From positions 3,038,001-3,102,000 of the forward strand of contig JAPFFF010000015.1 of the NCBI GenBank assembly GCA_039105265.1: DNA of 64,000 nt, written 5' to 3'. Every line of letters begins with the position of its first letter. Positions within the stretch are counted from its first letter, which is position 1. The notes below the pieces were generated by a model. It worked only from the letters and a program-made list of their open reading frames with translations. It did not search any database and had not been told where the DNA came from. The position numbers and the translations under genes were made by a program. Positions 8,651 through 18,000 of the stretch are shown one piece after another. The DNA comes from Tritrichomonas musculus. Its lineage: Eukaryota > Parabasalia > Tritrichomonadida > Tritrichomonadidae.

Positions 8651-10333
8651 ATGCTCAACAAGGAATCCTATATGAAAACCTCAGCAGAGGTTTGTACCCA
8701 GATTGCATCTTACTTTGATGTTGTCGATAATTGCATAGCACTTAGTGATACAAATAAGGCATACTCATTAAATCCACAAACTTCATATTCACCATCACCA
8801 CCAATTAAGAGTGGTTCATATACAACATGTATTATATCTCCTAATACTCATAATACTGCTGATATATATAATGGATTTATTCGAGCAGATATGAAAGTGA
8901 TGATAAAAATAGACAAGCCAATTCTAAGTGATTTAGAAAATGTCAGTGGTTATAATTTTGGTAAGGTATGGTTTGGTTTTAAGGATGCTCGAGATGCAGT
9001 TGAGAAGTATGAAATTGTAGCTAATGGTATGACGCTTTATACCCAGAACTTTGGATGTGAAGAATCCTTTTTAACTGCATGTTGTGCAAATGAAGTTACT
9101 AAAAGAGCTGATATATATAGTAAAGCAAGACATAAGGATATTTGGAATGATACTCATGGAAGGAGATGTGGTTTTGTTGCAAATCTTAACAAAGATGTGA
9201 CTTCTGTCACTGAAACAATTAGATTAAAGATTGATTTGCGACGATTCCTACCTTTATCTAATATCAAGTACTTGCCAGCATTTGCAGGTAAAATCGAATT
9301 ACGTCTATACTTTTCAACAGCTGGTATGGTATATTGTCCAGTTGGTTTTGAAAAGAGCTTGGTTGCTAATCCACATATAATGAAAGACTTCAATGTTGAT
9401 GAAATTACCAATGAATTTCGACCTATTGGAGAACCAATATGGATGTGGACAAGTACCGAAAAAATAGCAATGGATAAGATTAATGACCCCAAGAATCTTC
9501 CACCTGTTGGTGAAAATCATGGAGGAGCATATGAAGTCGCAGGAGCTAACAATACTAAGGCAAGAGTTGACCGAACTATTTACAGTGATTGGAGAACTTG
9601 GAGTGTTGTTGATTATTCCATTGAAGAATGTGCGAGTATTATACCTTGTTTTGGTATTCATGAATCTGTATATACAGCACTTGTTCAAAGATATGCTAAC
9701 CCACAACATCCACTTACATTCCCAACACAGATTATGTCATTTTACACTTGTACAAGACCTCTTAATAATGAACAAGATAAAGCAACTATTACTATTACAC
9801 CTAATTTTGTAGATAGTATGTTTTGCTTATTCCCACTCAAGCATACGCATAAGACATACTTCAAGAATCCTATGTTTGAAGCATTTCATATGAATTGTGG
9901 TAATTACAATAATATTCCTGCTAAAGCATTTGGTACGAATGGTAAGTATCCAGAGTTCCTCGAATATTGCCAGAATGCAATGAACATGAATGGAGAGCAA
10001 AATGGATTTAATAAAGAGGTTATTGCAAGTTTAGCGAATGAGTATCAATATAATGAAAATACAACAGGCTATTATCCAAATGATAGGTCCTCATTCTTCA
10101 TAGGTCTTCCTACTGAAACAGATGGAACATATCAACAAGGTCTTTCAAGTCTTGCACCTATTAACTTCGAATTGATATGTAGTCAAAAGGCAGATAATCC
10201 ATTTAGACAGGAAGTAGATACACCTCCATTATTATGCTTATTAACAGATATATCAATTAGTATCTTAATTAGACCTAATGGTATGCCACCATCAGTACGT
10301 ATTGGTCCTTATGATTTAACAACCCCTGAGTAA
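8651..10333 (+). CDS. MCP: Maverick major capsid protein candidate
   Basis: The 560-residue size, the position after the ATPase and the composition (beta-rich, many Asn, Tyr, Pro and aromatic turns) fit the double jelly-roll major capsid protein of Polintons, which would build the icosahedral shell as trimers. N-terminal text includes D-V-V-D-N-C-I-A-L-S-D; the C-terminal end P-P-S-V-R-I-G-P-Y-D is like the edge of the second barrel. Detection by eye of this fold is weak, so the call rests on size, position and the absence of any other protein of this type in the element. The start follows CCATCTAAA directly before ATG, a recurring leader here. Confidence 0.72.
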   Translation: MLNKESYMKTSAEVCTQIASYFDVVDNCIALSDTNKAYSLNPQTSYSPSPPIKSGSYTTCIISPNTHNTADIYNGFIRADMKVMIKIDKPILSDLENVSGYNFGKVWFGFKDARDAVEKYEIVANGMTLYTQNFGCEESFLTACCANEVTKRADIYSKARHKDIWNDTHGRRCGFVANLNKDVTSVTETIRLKIDLRRFLPLSNIKYLPAFAGKIELRLYFSTAGMVYCPVGFEKSLVANPHIMKDFNVDEITNEFRPIGEPIWMWTSTEKIAMDKINDPKNLPPVGENHGGAYEVAGANNTKARVDRTIYSDWRTWSVVDYSIEECASIIPCFGIHESVYTALVQRYANPQHPLTFPTQIMSFYTCTRPLNNEQDKATITITPNFVDSMFCLFPLKHTHKTYFKNPMFEAFHMNCGNYNNIPAKAFGTNGKYPEFLEYCQNAMNMNGEQNGFNKEVIASLANEYQYNENTTGYYPNDRSSFFIGLPTETDGTYQQGLSSLAPINFELICSQKADNPFRQEVDTPPLLCLLTDISISILIRPNGMPPSVRIGPYDLTTPE

Positions 10334-10341
10334 AAAGAAGT

Positions 10342-10797
10342 ATGTTTTTTATGTTTTGGAAAATGTCGAATGATTATAGAAGCCCACATGCTGAGATTGT
10401 TGGAAGAGAAGGTATGATGTATAATGAAGCTACCATGAAAAATAAGGACTTAGAGTTTCAACATTTTGGTGTGTTCAGTAATACTAATACTTATTCTGTA
10501 ACCTTCAACCCATATATTAATCGACCACCTACCCAGATTATTGAACATGAGGACCCTGTTAGATTTCCAGATACTCGAGAACATATAACCAAACCTGTTC
10601 GTGAACCTCCTGTTAGTATTACAGATGGTGGTTTTTATCGACATATAGGTGAAAAAGATAGACCAGTACCTCTCTTACCAAAATATCTTAAGAAGCCTGA
10701 GAAACCACCAATGCAAGGTAGAGCAAGAGAATATAATAAACAAGATATTCGATATGGACCTACCCAACATATCTTTACCCAAAATAACATATATTAA
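10342..10797 (+). CDS. Maverick proline-rich small protein
   Basis: A 151-residue proline- and arginine-rich protein of no recognised family, with N-R-P-P-T-Q-I, several R-E-P-P segments and K-Y-L-K-K-P-E-K-P-P. Low-complexity linkers of this type are common in minor virion proteins. Two internal Mets (10351, 10363) are alternative starts; the one at 10363, after GGAAA, fits the local start pattern best and would give 144 residues. It follows the capsid gene by 8-30 bp. Confidence 0.5.
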   Translation: MFFMFWKMSNDYRSPHAEIVGREGMMYNEATMKNKDLEFQHFGVFSNTNTYSVTFNPYINRPPTQIIEHEDPVRFPDTREHITKPVREPPVSITDGGFYRHIGEKDRPVPLLPKYLKKPEKPPMQGRAREYNKQDIRYGPTQHIFTQNNIY

Positions 10798-10821
10798 TTT
10801 TTTATTGAATTTTTTATCCAG

Positions 10822-11268
10822 ATGAAAATGACAACAAGAAACGTCTATGACTATGTCAATGAACTTCGCGCAAAATGTGCTCCAAATACTAAACAATGTA
10901 ATTTCTCGATACTTTGTGACAAGTACCCAATGAAAACAGGAGAATGGAGTTATTTAGGCAAAGTACTCTATGTCTCAATCAAGGTAAAAGACAAGTGCCA
11001 CAGATTTTATCCAGATAAGCTCAAAGAACTTGATCTTGACTCAATATTTATTAAGCCTAACTCAAGGAGAAAAATAACTGAAGATTTCGAAGAGTTCTAC
11101 ATAAATGGAAACACTACCACTCAAGAGTATCAAGGAATCAAATACTACAACTACTCCATTGCAGCTGCTCCTACAAGTCATAAACCAAAAATCGATGCTC
11201 TCAAGCAGAAATATCAAATTGAGTCATTTGACATGTTTATTGGAGAACAGCTAGACTTAGTACTTTAA
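10822..11268 (+). CDS. Maverick small protein of unknown fold
   Basis: A 148-residue protein not matched to a family. It is evenly mixed in composition, with a basic patch (K-P-N-S-R-R-K) near the middle, and appears globular. The start is preceded by a long T-rich tract. It stands 24 bp after the previous gene and 21 bp before the next, so it belongs to the same plus-strand cluster. Confidence 0.5.
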   Translation: MKMTTRNVYDYVNELRAKCAPNTKQCNFSILCDKYPMKTGEWSYLGKVLYVSIKVKDKCHRFYPDKLKELDLDSIFIKPNSRRKITEDFEEFYINGNTTTQEYQGIKYYNYSIAAAPTSHKPKIDALKQKYQIESFDMFIGEQLDLVL

Positions 11269-11289
11269 GCCTATTTTTTCCCAACCTAA

Positions 11290-11814
11290 ATGATTAAGAA
11301 GAGGGGTACAACCAATGGAGTTCAAGCAAATGTATCTTTAGAACCATCAGCAGCTGCATCATCTACATCAAACATCAACAACAACATTATTATTAATAAG
11401 AGAGATGATGGCAAGGAAGACATTGTTATTACAAGAGACATTGGAGTGCAAACTGAACCTGTTGAAGTTGAACCAGATGTACGTAATGTTATACTTGAAG
11501 CATATGCACAAATACTACTTAATCAAGACAAAGCACTACTAGCTAACATTATATCAAAGAAATGCATCATAGTACCTATTGAATCTCTTAGCAACATCAT
11601 CAAAGCAATACTACATGTTAGTGAGGTTGAAGTACAACTTAATGAAGATGTTGGATGTTGTGCAACTAAGAGCAATCCAATAAGAAAAATAGATGCTATT
11701 AAGATTATTAAAGATAATGGAGAGGTAGTCATTGACTTGAAACAAGTATATAATAAAGAATATAATGAGCTTGTTAATAATTATCATGTATGCTTAAAAT
11801 ATTGCATAGTATAA
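11290..11814 (+). CDS. Maverick small protein with GVQTE motif
   Basis: A 174-residue unrecognised protein. The N-terminal third is disordered (Ala/Ser/Asn-rich) and ends in R-D-I-G-V-Q-T-E-P at about residues 48-56, an LC8-ligand-like sequence. The remainder (60-174) looks helical and compact, with a C-C pair (about 131-132). Start context is CAACCTAA then ATG. It is the last gene of the plus-strand run before an opposing gene at 11868. Confidence 0.5.
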   Translation: MIKKRGTTNGVQANVSLEPSAAASSTSNINNNIIINKRDDGKEDIVITRDIGVQTEPVEVEPDVRNVILEAYAQILLNQDKALLANIISKKCIIVPIESLSNIIKAILHVSEVEVQLNEDVGCCATKSNPIRKIDAIKIIKDNGEVVIDLKQVYNKEYNELVNNYHVCLKYCIV

Positions 11815-11867
11815 AAAAAGACATATATAAAAAAAACTTAAAATTAGAAGTAATTATTTTTTTACTC

Positions 11868-12239
11868 TTACTCCTTGTCTTTTGGAGATGAAGCTTCTTG
11901 TTCATCTTCATCATCTTCTTCTTGTGTCTCTTGCGAGTCAGGCACTATAGGCACGTGAAAGCCAATAGATTTTGGTGTTGTAGATTGAGGAATCTTTTTA
12001 TGAAAAACCTCGCAGGTAGTGAGATTCATTTGAGTAAGTGCTTCAGCAATCTTGTTCATGTTTGCTTGTATCAAAGGGTCATAGATGGTGCAGACATTAG
12101 ATGATGTCGAGTTTATTATTTTTTGGTTGAACAGAAATATCACCTCTTTAATAGCATTGGCTATTTCAACATGAGCATTTTTGATAGCTAGCTTTTGCTG
12201 TTTTTGGAATTCTTTGAAGTCATTTCCAGAACGCGACAT
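11868..12239 (-). CDS. Maverick small helical, acidic-tail protein
   Basis: An unrecognised 123-residue protein. Residues 5-80 look helical (N-D-F-K-E-F-Q-K-Q-Q-K-L-A, then I-A-N-A-I-K-E-V), and the C-terminus is very acidic (E-D-D-E-D-E-Q-E). It is divergent from the bZIP-like gene with 76 bp between start codons, and convergent with the preceding cluster. Confidence 0.45.
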   Translation of the reverse strand: MSRSGNDFKEFQKQQKLAIKNAHVEIANAIKEVIFLFNQKIINSTSSNVCTIYDPLIQANMNKIAEALTQMNLTTCEVFHKKIPQSTTPKSIGFHVPIVPDSQETQEEDDEDEQEASSPKDKE

Positions 12240-12315
12240 TTTAAAAAATGAAGTGATTTTGTTTGCGAATATTCAATTTTCAAAAATAATTCAATTTTTT
12301 TTCTCGAATGAAATC

Positions 12316-12597
12316 ATGAGCCAAAATTTAGATTTGGGTGAGTTCAAGGAAACAGCTATCATCAAGAAGTTGAAGAAGTCCAAGAGTAACAACAACCTCA
12401 AAAATATTGATACTGCAAAAACTGAAACAACAGAAAAACGTGGTAGAAAGCAAAAGTATGCAACTGTTGAAGAACGAAATGAAGCACGTAAACAACAGCA
12501 AAAGGCATATCGTGAAAGAAAGAAAAAAGAAGTACAAAGTATGAAGGAAAAAATAATGTATGAAAGCAAAAAGGTAGCTTATGAAGGTAGCTTATGA
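12316..12597 (+). CDS. Maverick basic protein, bZIP/AT-hook-like
   Basis: A 93-residue very basic protein. It contains K-R-G-R-K-Q, an AT-hook-like patch (about 43-48), then E-R-N-E-A-R-K-Q-Q-Q-K-A-Y-R-E-R-K-K-K (about 54-72), which has the spacing of a bZIP basic region (N-x-x-A-R ... A-Y-R-x-R-K). A short helix follows with no full leucine zipper. It may be a DNA-binding regulator or DNA-condensing protein of the element; this is inferred from pattern. I chose the Met at 12316 because the longer frame from 12181 overlaps the divergent gene. Its 3' end runs into a 19-bp tandem array that repeats its last codons. Confidence 0.5.
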   Translation: MSQNLDLGEFKETAIIKKLKKSKSNNNLKNIDTAKTETTEKRGRKQKYATVEERNEARKQQQKAYRERKKKEVQSMKEKIMYESKKVAYEGSL

Positions 12598-12852
12598 GGA
12601 AAAAGGTAGCTTATGAGGAAAAAGGTAGCTTATGAGGAAAAAGGTAGCTTATGAGGAAAAAGGTAGCTTATGAGGAAAAAGGTAGCTTATGAGGAAAAAG
12701 GTAGCTTATGAGGAAAAAGGTAGCTTATGAGGAAAAAGGTAGCTTATGAGGAAAAAGGTAGCTTATGAGGAAAAAGGTAGCTTATGAGGAAAAAGGTAGC
12801 TTATGAGGAAAAAGGTAGCTTATGAGGAAAAAGGTAGCTTATGAGGAAAAAC
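12587..12852 (+). repeat. Tandem array of 14 x 19-bp units
   Basis: Fourteen identical copies of GTAGCTTATGAGGAAAAAG stand head to tail at an exact 19-bp step, with a partial copy at 12574. The unit length is not a multiple of three, so the array cannot encode a uniform peptide repeat in one frame. It is most likely a replication-slippage expansion of the gene's 3' end. Perfect identity means it is young. Confidence 0.95.
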
Positions 12853-12882
12853 ATGTAGTTAAAAAAAAAAACTTTTTTTTAG

Positions 12883-13308
12883 TTATTCATTTTTCTTGTA
12901 GTACATTGTGATGAACTTCTTGTTTCTTTTCACTTTCTTATGTGTAAAGTGTCTCTTTGTTCCATCGAGATGCCCGAAACCAAGTCGAGTAATAGATAGT
13001 TCATGACCAAAGAACATGTTGTACAAGTTAACAATGTCTCTTGCAGGATAACAATCTTTTTCGAGGCTGTCAAACCATTCATCATACCTCTTTTTTTGTT
13101 TTGCTCGAAGTCGATGTGCATCATTTTCAAGAGCATGAGCATAATTTTCACACATCGTTCTTAAATTTGATGTATCATCTTCAACTTTTAGTTGAGATAT
13201 TTTTTTCGACATGTTTATATTAATTTTGTAGTCGAATGAATCATGATCTTTAGGAGGTGTTTGTTTTTGTAAAATATCTTCTATTTTATCTTCTTCTTCA
13301 TTCATCAT
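12883..13308 (-). CDS. Maverick small charged protein
   Basis: A 141-residue protein with no recognised family. It is Lys/Asp-rich, with a helical middle (about 45-90; E-N-Y-A-H-A-L-E-N-D-A-H-R-L-R) and a basic C-terminus (H-K-K-V-K-R-N-K-K). It is divergent from the long coiled-coil gene at 13499; the 190-bp AT-rich spacer is the largest promoter region inside the element. Confidence 0.45.
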   Translation of the reverse strand: MMNEEEDKIEDILQKQTPPKDHDSFDYKININMSKKISQLKVEDDTSNLRTMCENYAHALENDAHRLRAKQKKRYDEWFDSLEKDCYPARDIVNLYNMFFGHELSITRLGFGHLDGTKRHFTHKKVKRNKKFITMYYKKNE

Positions 13309-13498
13309 TAATAAAATAATAGTGATATTAATAAATATATTTTTTTAAAATTTCAATATATTTTATTTTTTTTAATTCAATTTTTGAATTTTTATAGTGT
13401 ATTTAACTTTTTCAAAGAAAAATATCTACCTTCGAGTTTTTCTACGAAATTTAAAATTTAGTGATATCAACTAGAAAATAGATCATTTTTATACTTGT

Positions 13499-14917
13499 AT
13501 GTCATACAACTACAGCTCAGACAGCGATGTTAGTCTATTTGACTCGATCGAGCAATCGGGTCAACAAGCTCCACCATCAGATCCGCCATCAGCTCCACCC
13601 ACAGAAGTTTGGCTCAAGAACATGACCCCAGAACAACTCGAATCCATGAGACAGTTCATCATGAAGCAGCAAGAAGAAGCAGCAGCTAGATTAAAGAAGA
13701 AGCAGCAAGAAGAAGAAGCAGCTAGATTGAAGAAGAAGCAAGAAGAAGAAGAAGCAGCAAGATTGAAGAAGCAGCAAGAAGAAGAAGAAGCAGCTAGATT
13801 GAAGAAGCAGCAAGAAGAAGAAGCAAGAAGGAAGAAGAAGCAAGAAGAAGAAGCATTAGCAAGATTGAAGCAAGAAGACGATGCAAGAAGGAAGAATCCA
13901 TATGTTCCATATGTTCCAATTTCCAATAAAGTCTTTCCACCACCTCGCTCATATAATATAATACAAGTTCCTCCACCTCCTCCACCTCCTTCTAATCAAC
14001 AAATACCACCACCTCCAAGAGTTCTCGCTAGACCATCTGCATTTGTCGAGAATCAAAAACTCGGTTCCAATCCAAAAGAAGAAACAAAGATAGAAGGAGA
14101 AGAAGAAGAAGTTGATCATGAACAAGAACCATCACCAGCTCGCAAAGAACCATATAAGCCACCGAAAAGTGTTCATGAAATGAAATCCAATAGTGATTAT
14201 AAGGAGGATAATGTTCGTCCATTCGACTTTCGAGAAGAAATGGAACAATTAATAGAAGAAAATGAAAACTTGAAAGAACGATTAACGAAGTTGGAGGAGA
14301 AAATGACTGGTGTAGAATTTCACATTGAAGACATCAATCACAATGCTGAAGAACTCAGGAAAGACATTGATAATAACGACGAATACGCACTCGAGCTGAT
14401 GAAATTGGAACTTACTCCAAAAAAGGTGGCGAAGTACATTAACAAAATTCACGATCTAAAGAAGGACGTGTCAGATCTCAAAAATGCTCAACAAGCTGGT
14501 CCTCCAACAGATGATGCATTTGCTGAAAAGTTGGCAAGATCGAACTTGATGATGAAAGAAGCTGATTATCTTCGAAACATGTTGGAAGCTGTTGAATCAT
14601 ATGACAAGAAAAAAGCACCAGATCAGACGAGCGTGTTCAAGTCCTATGGATGGAAGTTGTCCAATTGCGTTTATCATCTTCGACAATACTTATCACAAGA
14701 AGAGAAAGAGAAGTTGGACAAAGCATGCAGCTTCGAGAGAAGTGGAAGGAAGCAATCACCGAAGCAAGTGCTGAAAGCCATGAGGCAATGGGGTGAATCA
14801 ATGGAGAAGAACGAAATTCAACGGAACTCTGAATCGAAGGTGAAAGGAAATGAGTTCCAATATCATTTTCCACATCTCGATGATAATGTCGTTGATGATG
14901 ATGATTACCCCCAATAA
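13499..14917 (+). CDS. Maverick long coiled-coil, Glu/Lys-repeat protein
   Basis: A 472-residue protein in four parts. A short acidic head comes first, then a repetitive segment (about 58-125) built from E-E-E-A-A-R-L-K-K-K-Q units. A proline-rich linker follows (about 145-185; V-P-P-P-P-P-P-P, I-P-P-P-P), and then a helical second half with heptad-like pattern (about 245-350). The tail is acidic. The Glu-Glu-Ala-Ala-Arg repeats come from GAA/GCA triplets that probably grew by slippage. It is likely a filamentous or scaffold protein, but no function is shown. It precedes the DNA polymerase gene on the same strand by about 80 bp. Confidence 0.6.
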   Translation: MSYNYSSDSDVSLFDSIEQSGQQAPPSDPPSAPPTEVWLKNMTPEQLESMRQFIMKQQEEAAARLKKKQQEEEAARLKKKQEEEEAARLKKQQEEEEAARLKKQQEEEARRKKKQEEEALARLKQEDDARRKNPYVPYVPISNKVFPPPRSYNIIQVPPPPPPPSNQQIPPPPRVLARPSAFVENQKLGSNPKEETKIEGEEEEVDHEQEPSPARKEPYKPPKSVHEMKSNSDYKEDNVRPFDFREEMEQLIEENENLKERLTKLEEKMTGVEFHIEDINHNAEELRKDIDNNDEYALELMKLELTPKKVAKYINKIHDLKKDVSDLKNAQQAGPPTDDAFAEKLARSNLMMKEADYLRNMLEAVESYDKKKAPDQTSVFKSYGWKLSNCVYHLRQYLSQEEKEKLDKACSFERSGRKQSPKQVLKAMRQWGESMEKNEIQRNSESKVKGNEFQYHFPHLDDNVVDDDDYPQ

Positions 14918-15000
14918 GATAGGTCATAACTAAAAAAATAATTTTTTTAACTTTTTCTTTGTTTTTATTTTTATCGTTTCACTTTTATTTTATGTTAAAC

Positions 15001-18000
15001 ATGAACAAGGACATTGAAGATAATTTTTTAGATGCTATTGGAGATGTCTATGCTGATACAAAATCACAGTTTCGTCGTGAATATAATCGACGTGCAAAAC
15101 AATACCAAAAGAAAGACAAATTTAAAGAAGAAATGAGGAAGCTCATGATTCCTGCAGGACAAGGTATTGGTTTTGCTACAGACATCAATCAAGATGAAGA
15201 TAAGAGGTACGCATTTACGGAAGCACTACGACAGATACATAAAAAGAAAAATGTTGGAAGACCTATTGTTAAAGCAATTGCACTTGATGGAACTTATAAG
15301 TACTTCACACTCAGTGATAAGCACAACATCGAAAGTACATTAGGTCATATAACAGGAGAACTTGATTTAAGTGAAGACCAATCAGACACTAATCCATATA
15401 TCTCAAACATGTTCATTCCAGTTCGATATGAGGTACAATTTATTGACATGAACAAAACAAATGATGGTGTTCATTTTAGAACCAAGATGCAAGATATGGA
15501 TACTCATGAAATCTATGATGATGAAGTCGAAATTGATGAAGACTATCGAAATACACCAGAAGGTAGTTTTTTCCCATACATCAATCTATCACCTATAGAC
15601 TTATCTACATACCAAATCTTTCATGAGGTAAGGAAAGAGAACTACAGAGATAATTGTTTTGTATATGCTTGTATACAATCAGGTGTGTTCACTGATGATG
15701 AAATAGATGACTTACGATTTTTTGTTCAAACAAGAGCCATACCCAATAACAAGATAGAAGAAGTAGCTAAAAAGTTCAAGTGCAATTTTAGTATCATTAG
15801 AATTGTTGAACAACCTGATAAATACAAGTATGAAACAAGAATCAACACCAGAAAGAAAAAATGGTCTGTTGATTTTAAAAGAGAAGTTAACCTGATATTG
15901 TTCAAAGACCATTATATGCTCAACAGGAAAATACCTTGTACATTATTCTACCTTCAACACTATGAAGAACTTGATAGAACATTTGCATATATGCCTTTTG
16001 ACAAAAGATGTATGATAGCAAGATTGGAGAAAAATGGAAAGACTGTCAAAGACTATAAACATGAAGGAATCAAACCAATAACCTTTTTCCAAAAGATGTT
16101 TGAGTTACATCTATTTGAAGAAATCAAAGCATGCGAAATGGATATTATCAACACAACTGAATATGAACATGTTAATGACTATGTAAGTCTCGAATATAAT
16201 GCAGAACAAAGTACAAGACTCATTGAGAATAATAAAAAGAAACAAAATACATGGTCAAGGATTTATTATAGCGACTTCGAAACAAACTCGACAGTCAGTC
16301 CACATATACCATATCTCAATTGTACGATCTTTCGAGATGGAGCCAACATACATAAAATATCTATTCAAGGTGAAGATTGTGGACAGAAGCTCTTGAATTA
16401 TTTATGGAGTGGCTCATTAACATATTTTCATAACCTCAAGTATGATGCATGTTTTTTCATTAACACACCTGGATGGGATACACAGATAACAGAACGAAGT
16501 GGAACTGTGTTGCAAATCATCATGACATTATTCGAAGAAGGTACAAGGAAAGTCAAAAAGCGATTAACATTCAGGAACTCATATAGTATAATACCTCAAG
16601 CATTAAGTAAATTTGCTACAATGTTCAACCTCAATGTTCACAAGGAAGTCATGGCATATAAGCTATATACACAAGAGAACATTCAAAGAAGAATTGTTGA
16701 TGCTACTGAGTTCCAACAGCAATACATCGATGAAAATGCAGATAAGTTATCGAAAGCACAACTTGATGCAAACTGCAAGCAGATTATCGAAAATGCAAAA
16801 ATCGCAAATTGCTATAATGATGGCAAAATCGACATCATTAAATATGCCATCTTCTATTGTTTCAAGGACTGTATTGTTTTGATGAAGGGAATGGAAAAAT
16901 TTAATGAAGACCTGAAAGCAGTCTTTAAAGAAACAAAGACAGATATGTATGGTGTTCATGATTTTATATCTATAAGTGCTATTGGATACTGCTTTGCCAA
17001 GAAATATGGTTGCTTTGATGGATGTTATGAACTATCAGGTAAGTGTCAAGACTTCATACAACGATGTGTCTCTGGTGGAAGAACAATGACAGCAGGTAAT
17101 GAAAAGCAATACATCGAAGGAAAGATACAAGACTTTGATGCAGTTAGCTTATATCCATCTGCAATGTATGTTATGGATGGTATACCATTAGGAAGACCTA
17201 AAGTAATACCACAAGGTACAACACATGAACAACTTATGCAATATGATACATTCTTTATCGAAGTCAACATCAAGAAACTCGAATGTAAATCAAAAGAGCC
17301 ATATAAATTTGGACAAGTATTTACAAGGAATGAAGCAGGTAGTAAAATATTCGGCAATTTCCTTGTTGACCATTATTATATCGATAAAGTAGGTCTCATG
17401 GACTTGTTCGAATTTTATGATGTTGAATATGAGTTAATACGTGGCTATTACTTTGATGAAGGATTTAACAAGAAAATCAATGAGTTCATTGAGAAGCTCT
17501 TTAATCTCAGGGCAAGTTATAAAAAGCAAAAGAACCCTCTTGAACAAACAATAAAGCTCCTCCTCAACTCCATATATGGCAAGTCAATATTGAAAGCAAC
17601 AAAGACTGAAACCAAGACAGTACCAAAAAGCCAACTATACAAGTACCTCTGGAGGAACTACAACTTTATCAAGGAGGTTGTTGAAGATGCTAATATTGAT
17701 AAGTGCTATGTCAAGAAGTTGAAACCAATTAATGACCATTTCAACCTACCTCAATTTGGTGCAAGCGTTCTCTCTTGGAGTAAGCACTTAATGAACAGGG
17801 TTATGGCTACAGCTGAGCAAGCAGGTATACCTATCTTTTATCAAGATACTGATAGTATGCATGTACTTGAAAAAGATGTACCAAGGATAGCTGACTTATT
17901 CCAGTTCAAGTATCATCAACCTCTTATTGGAAAAAATATGTGTCAGTTTCATAATGACTTTGATGAGTTCGAAGGTAGTCAAGGGGAAATACACTCAAGA

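Noticed and set aside
12587-12852. CRISPR-like appearance of the 19-bp array (and of the 23-bp array at 38204)
   Set aside because: The units are contiguous without spacers; both are tandem repeats in a eukaryotic genome.
13561-13926. 121-codon minus-strand frame opposite the Glu/Lys repeats
   Set aside because: A mirror of GAA/GCA triplets giving Ser/Cys-rich text; the plus-strand protein is the coherent one.
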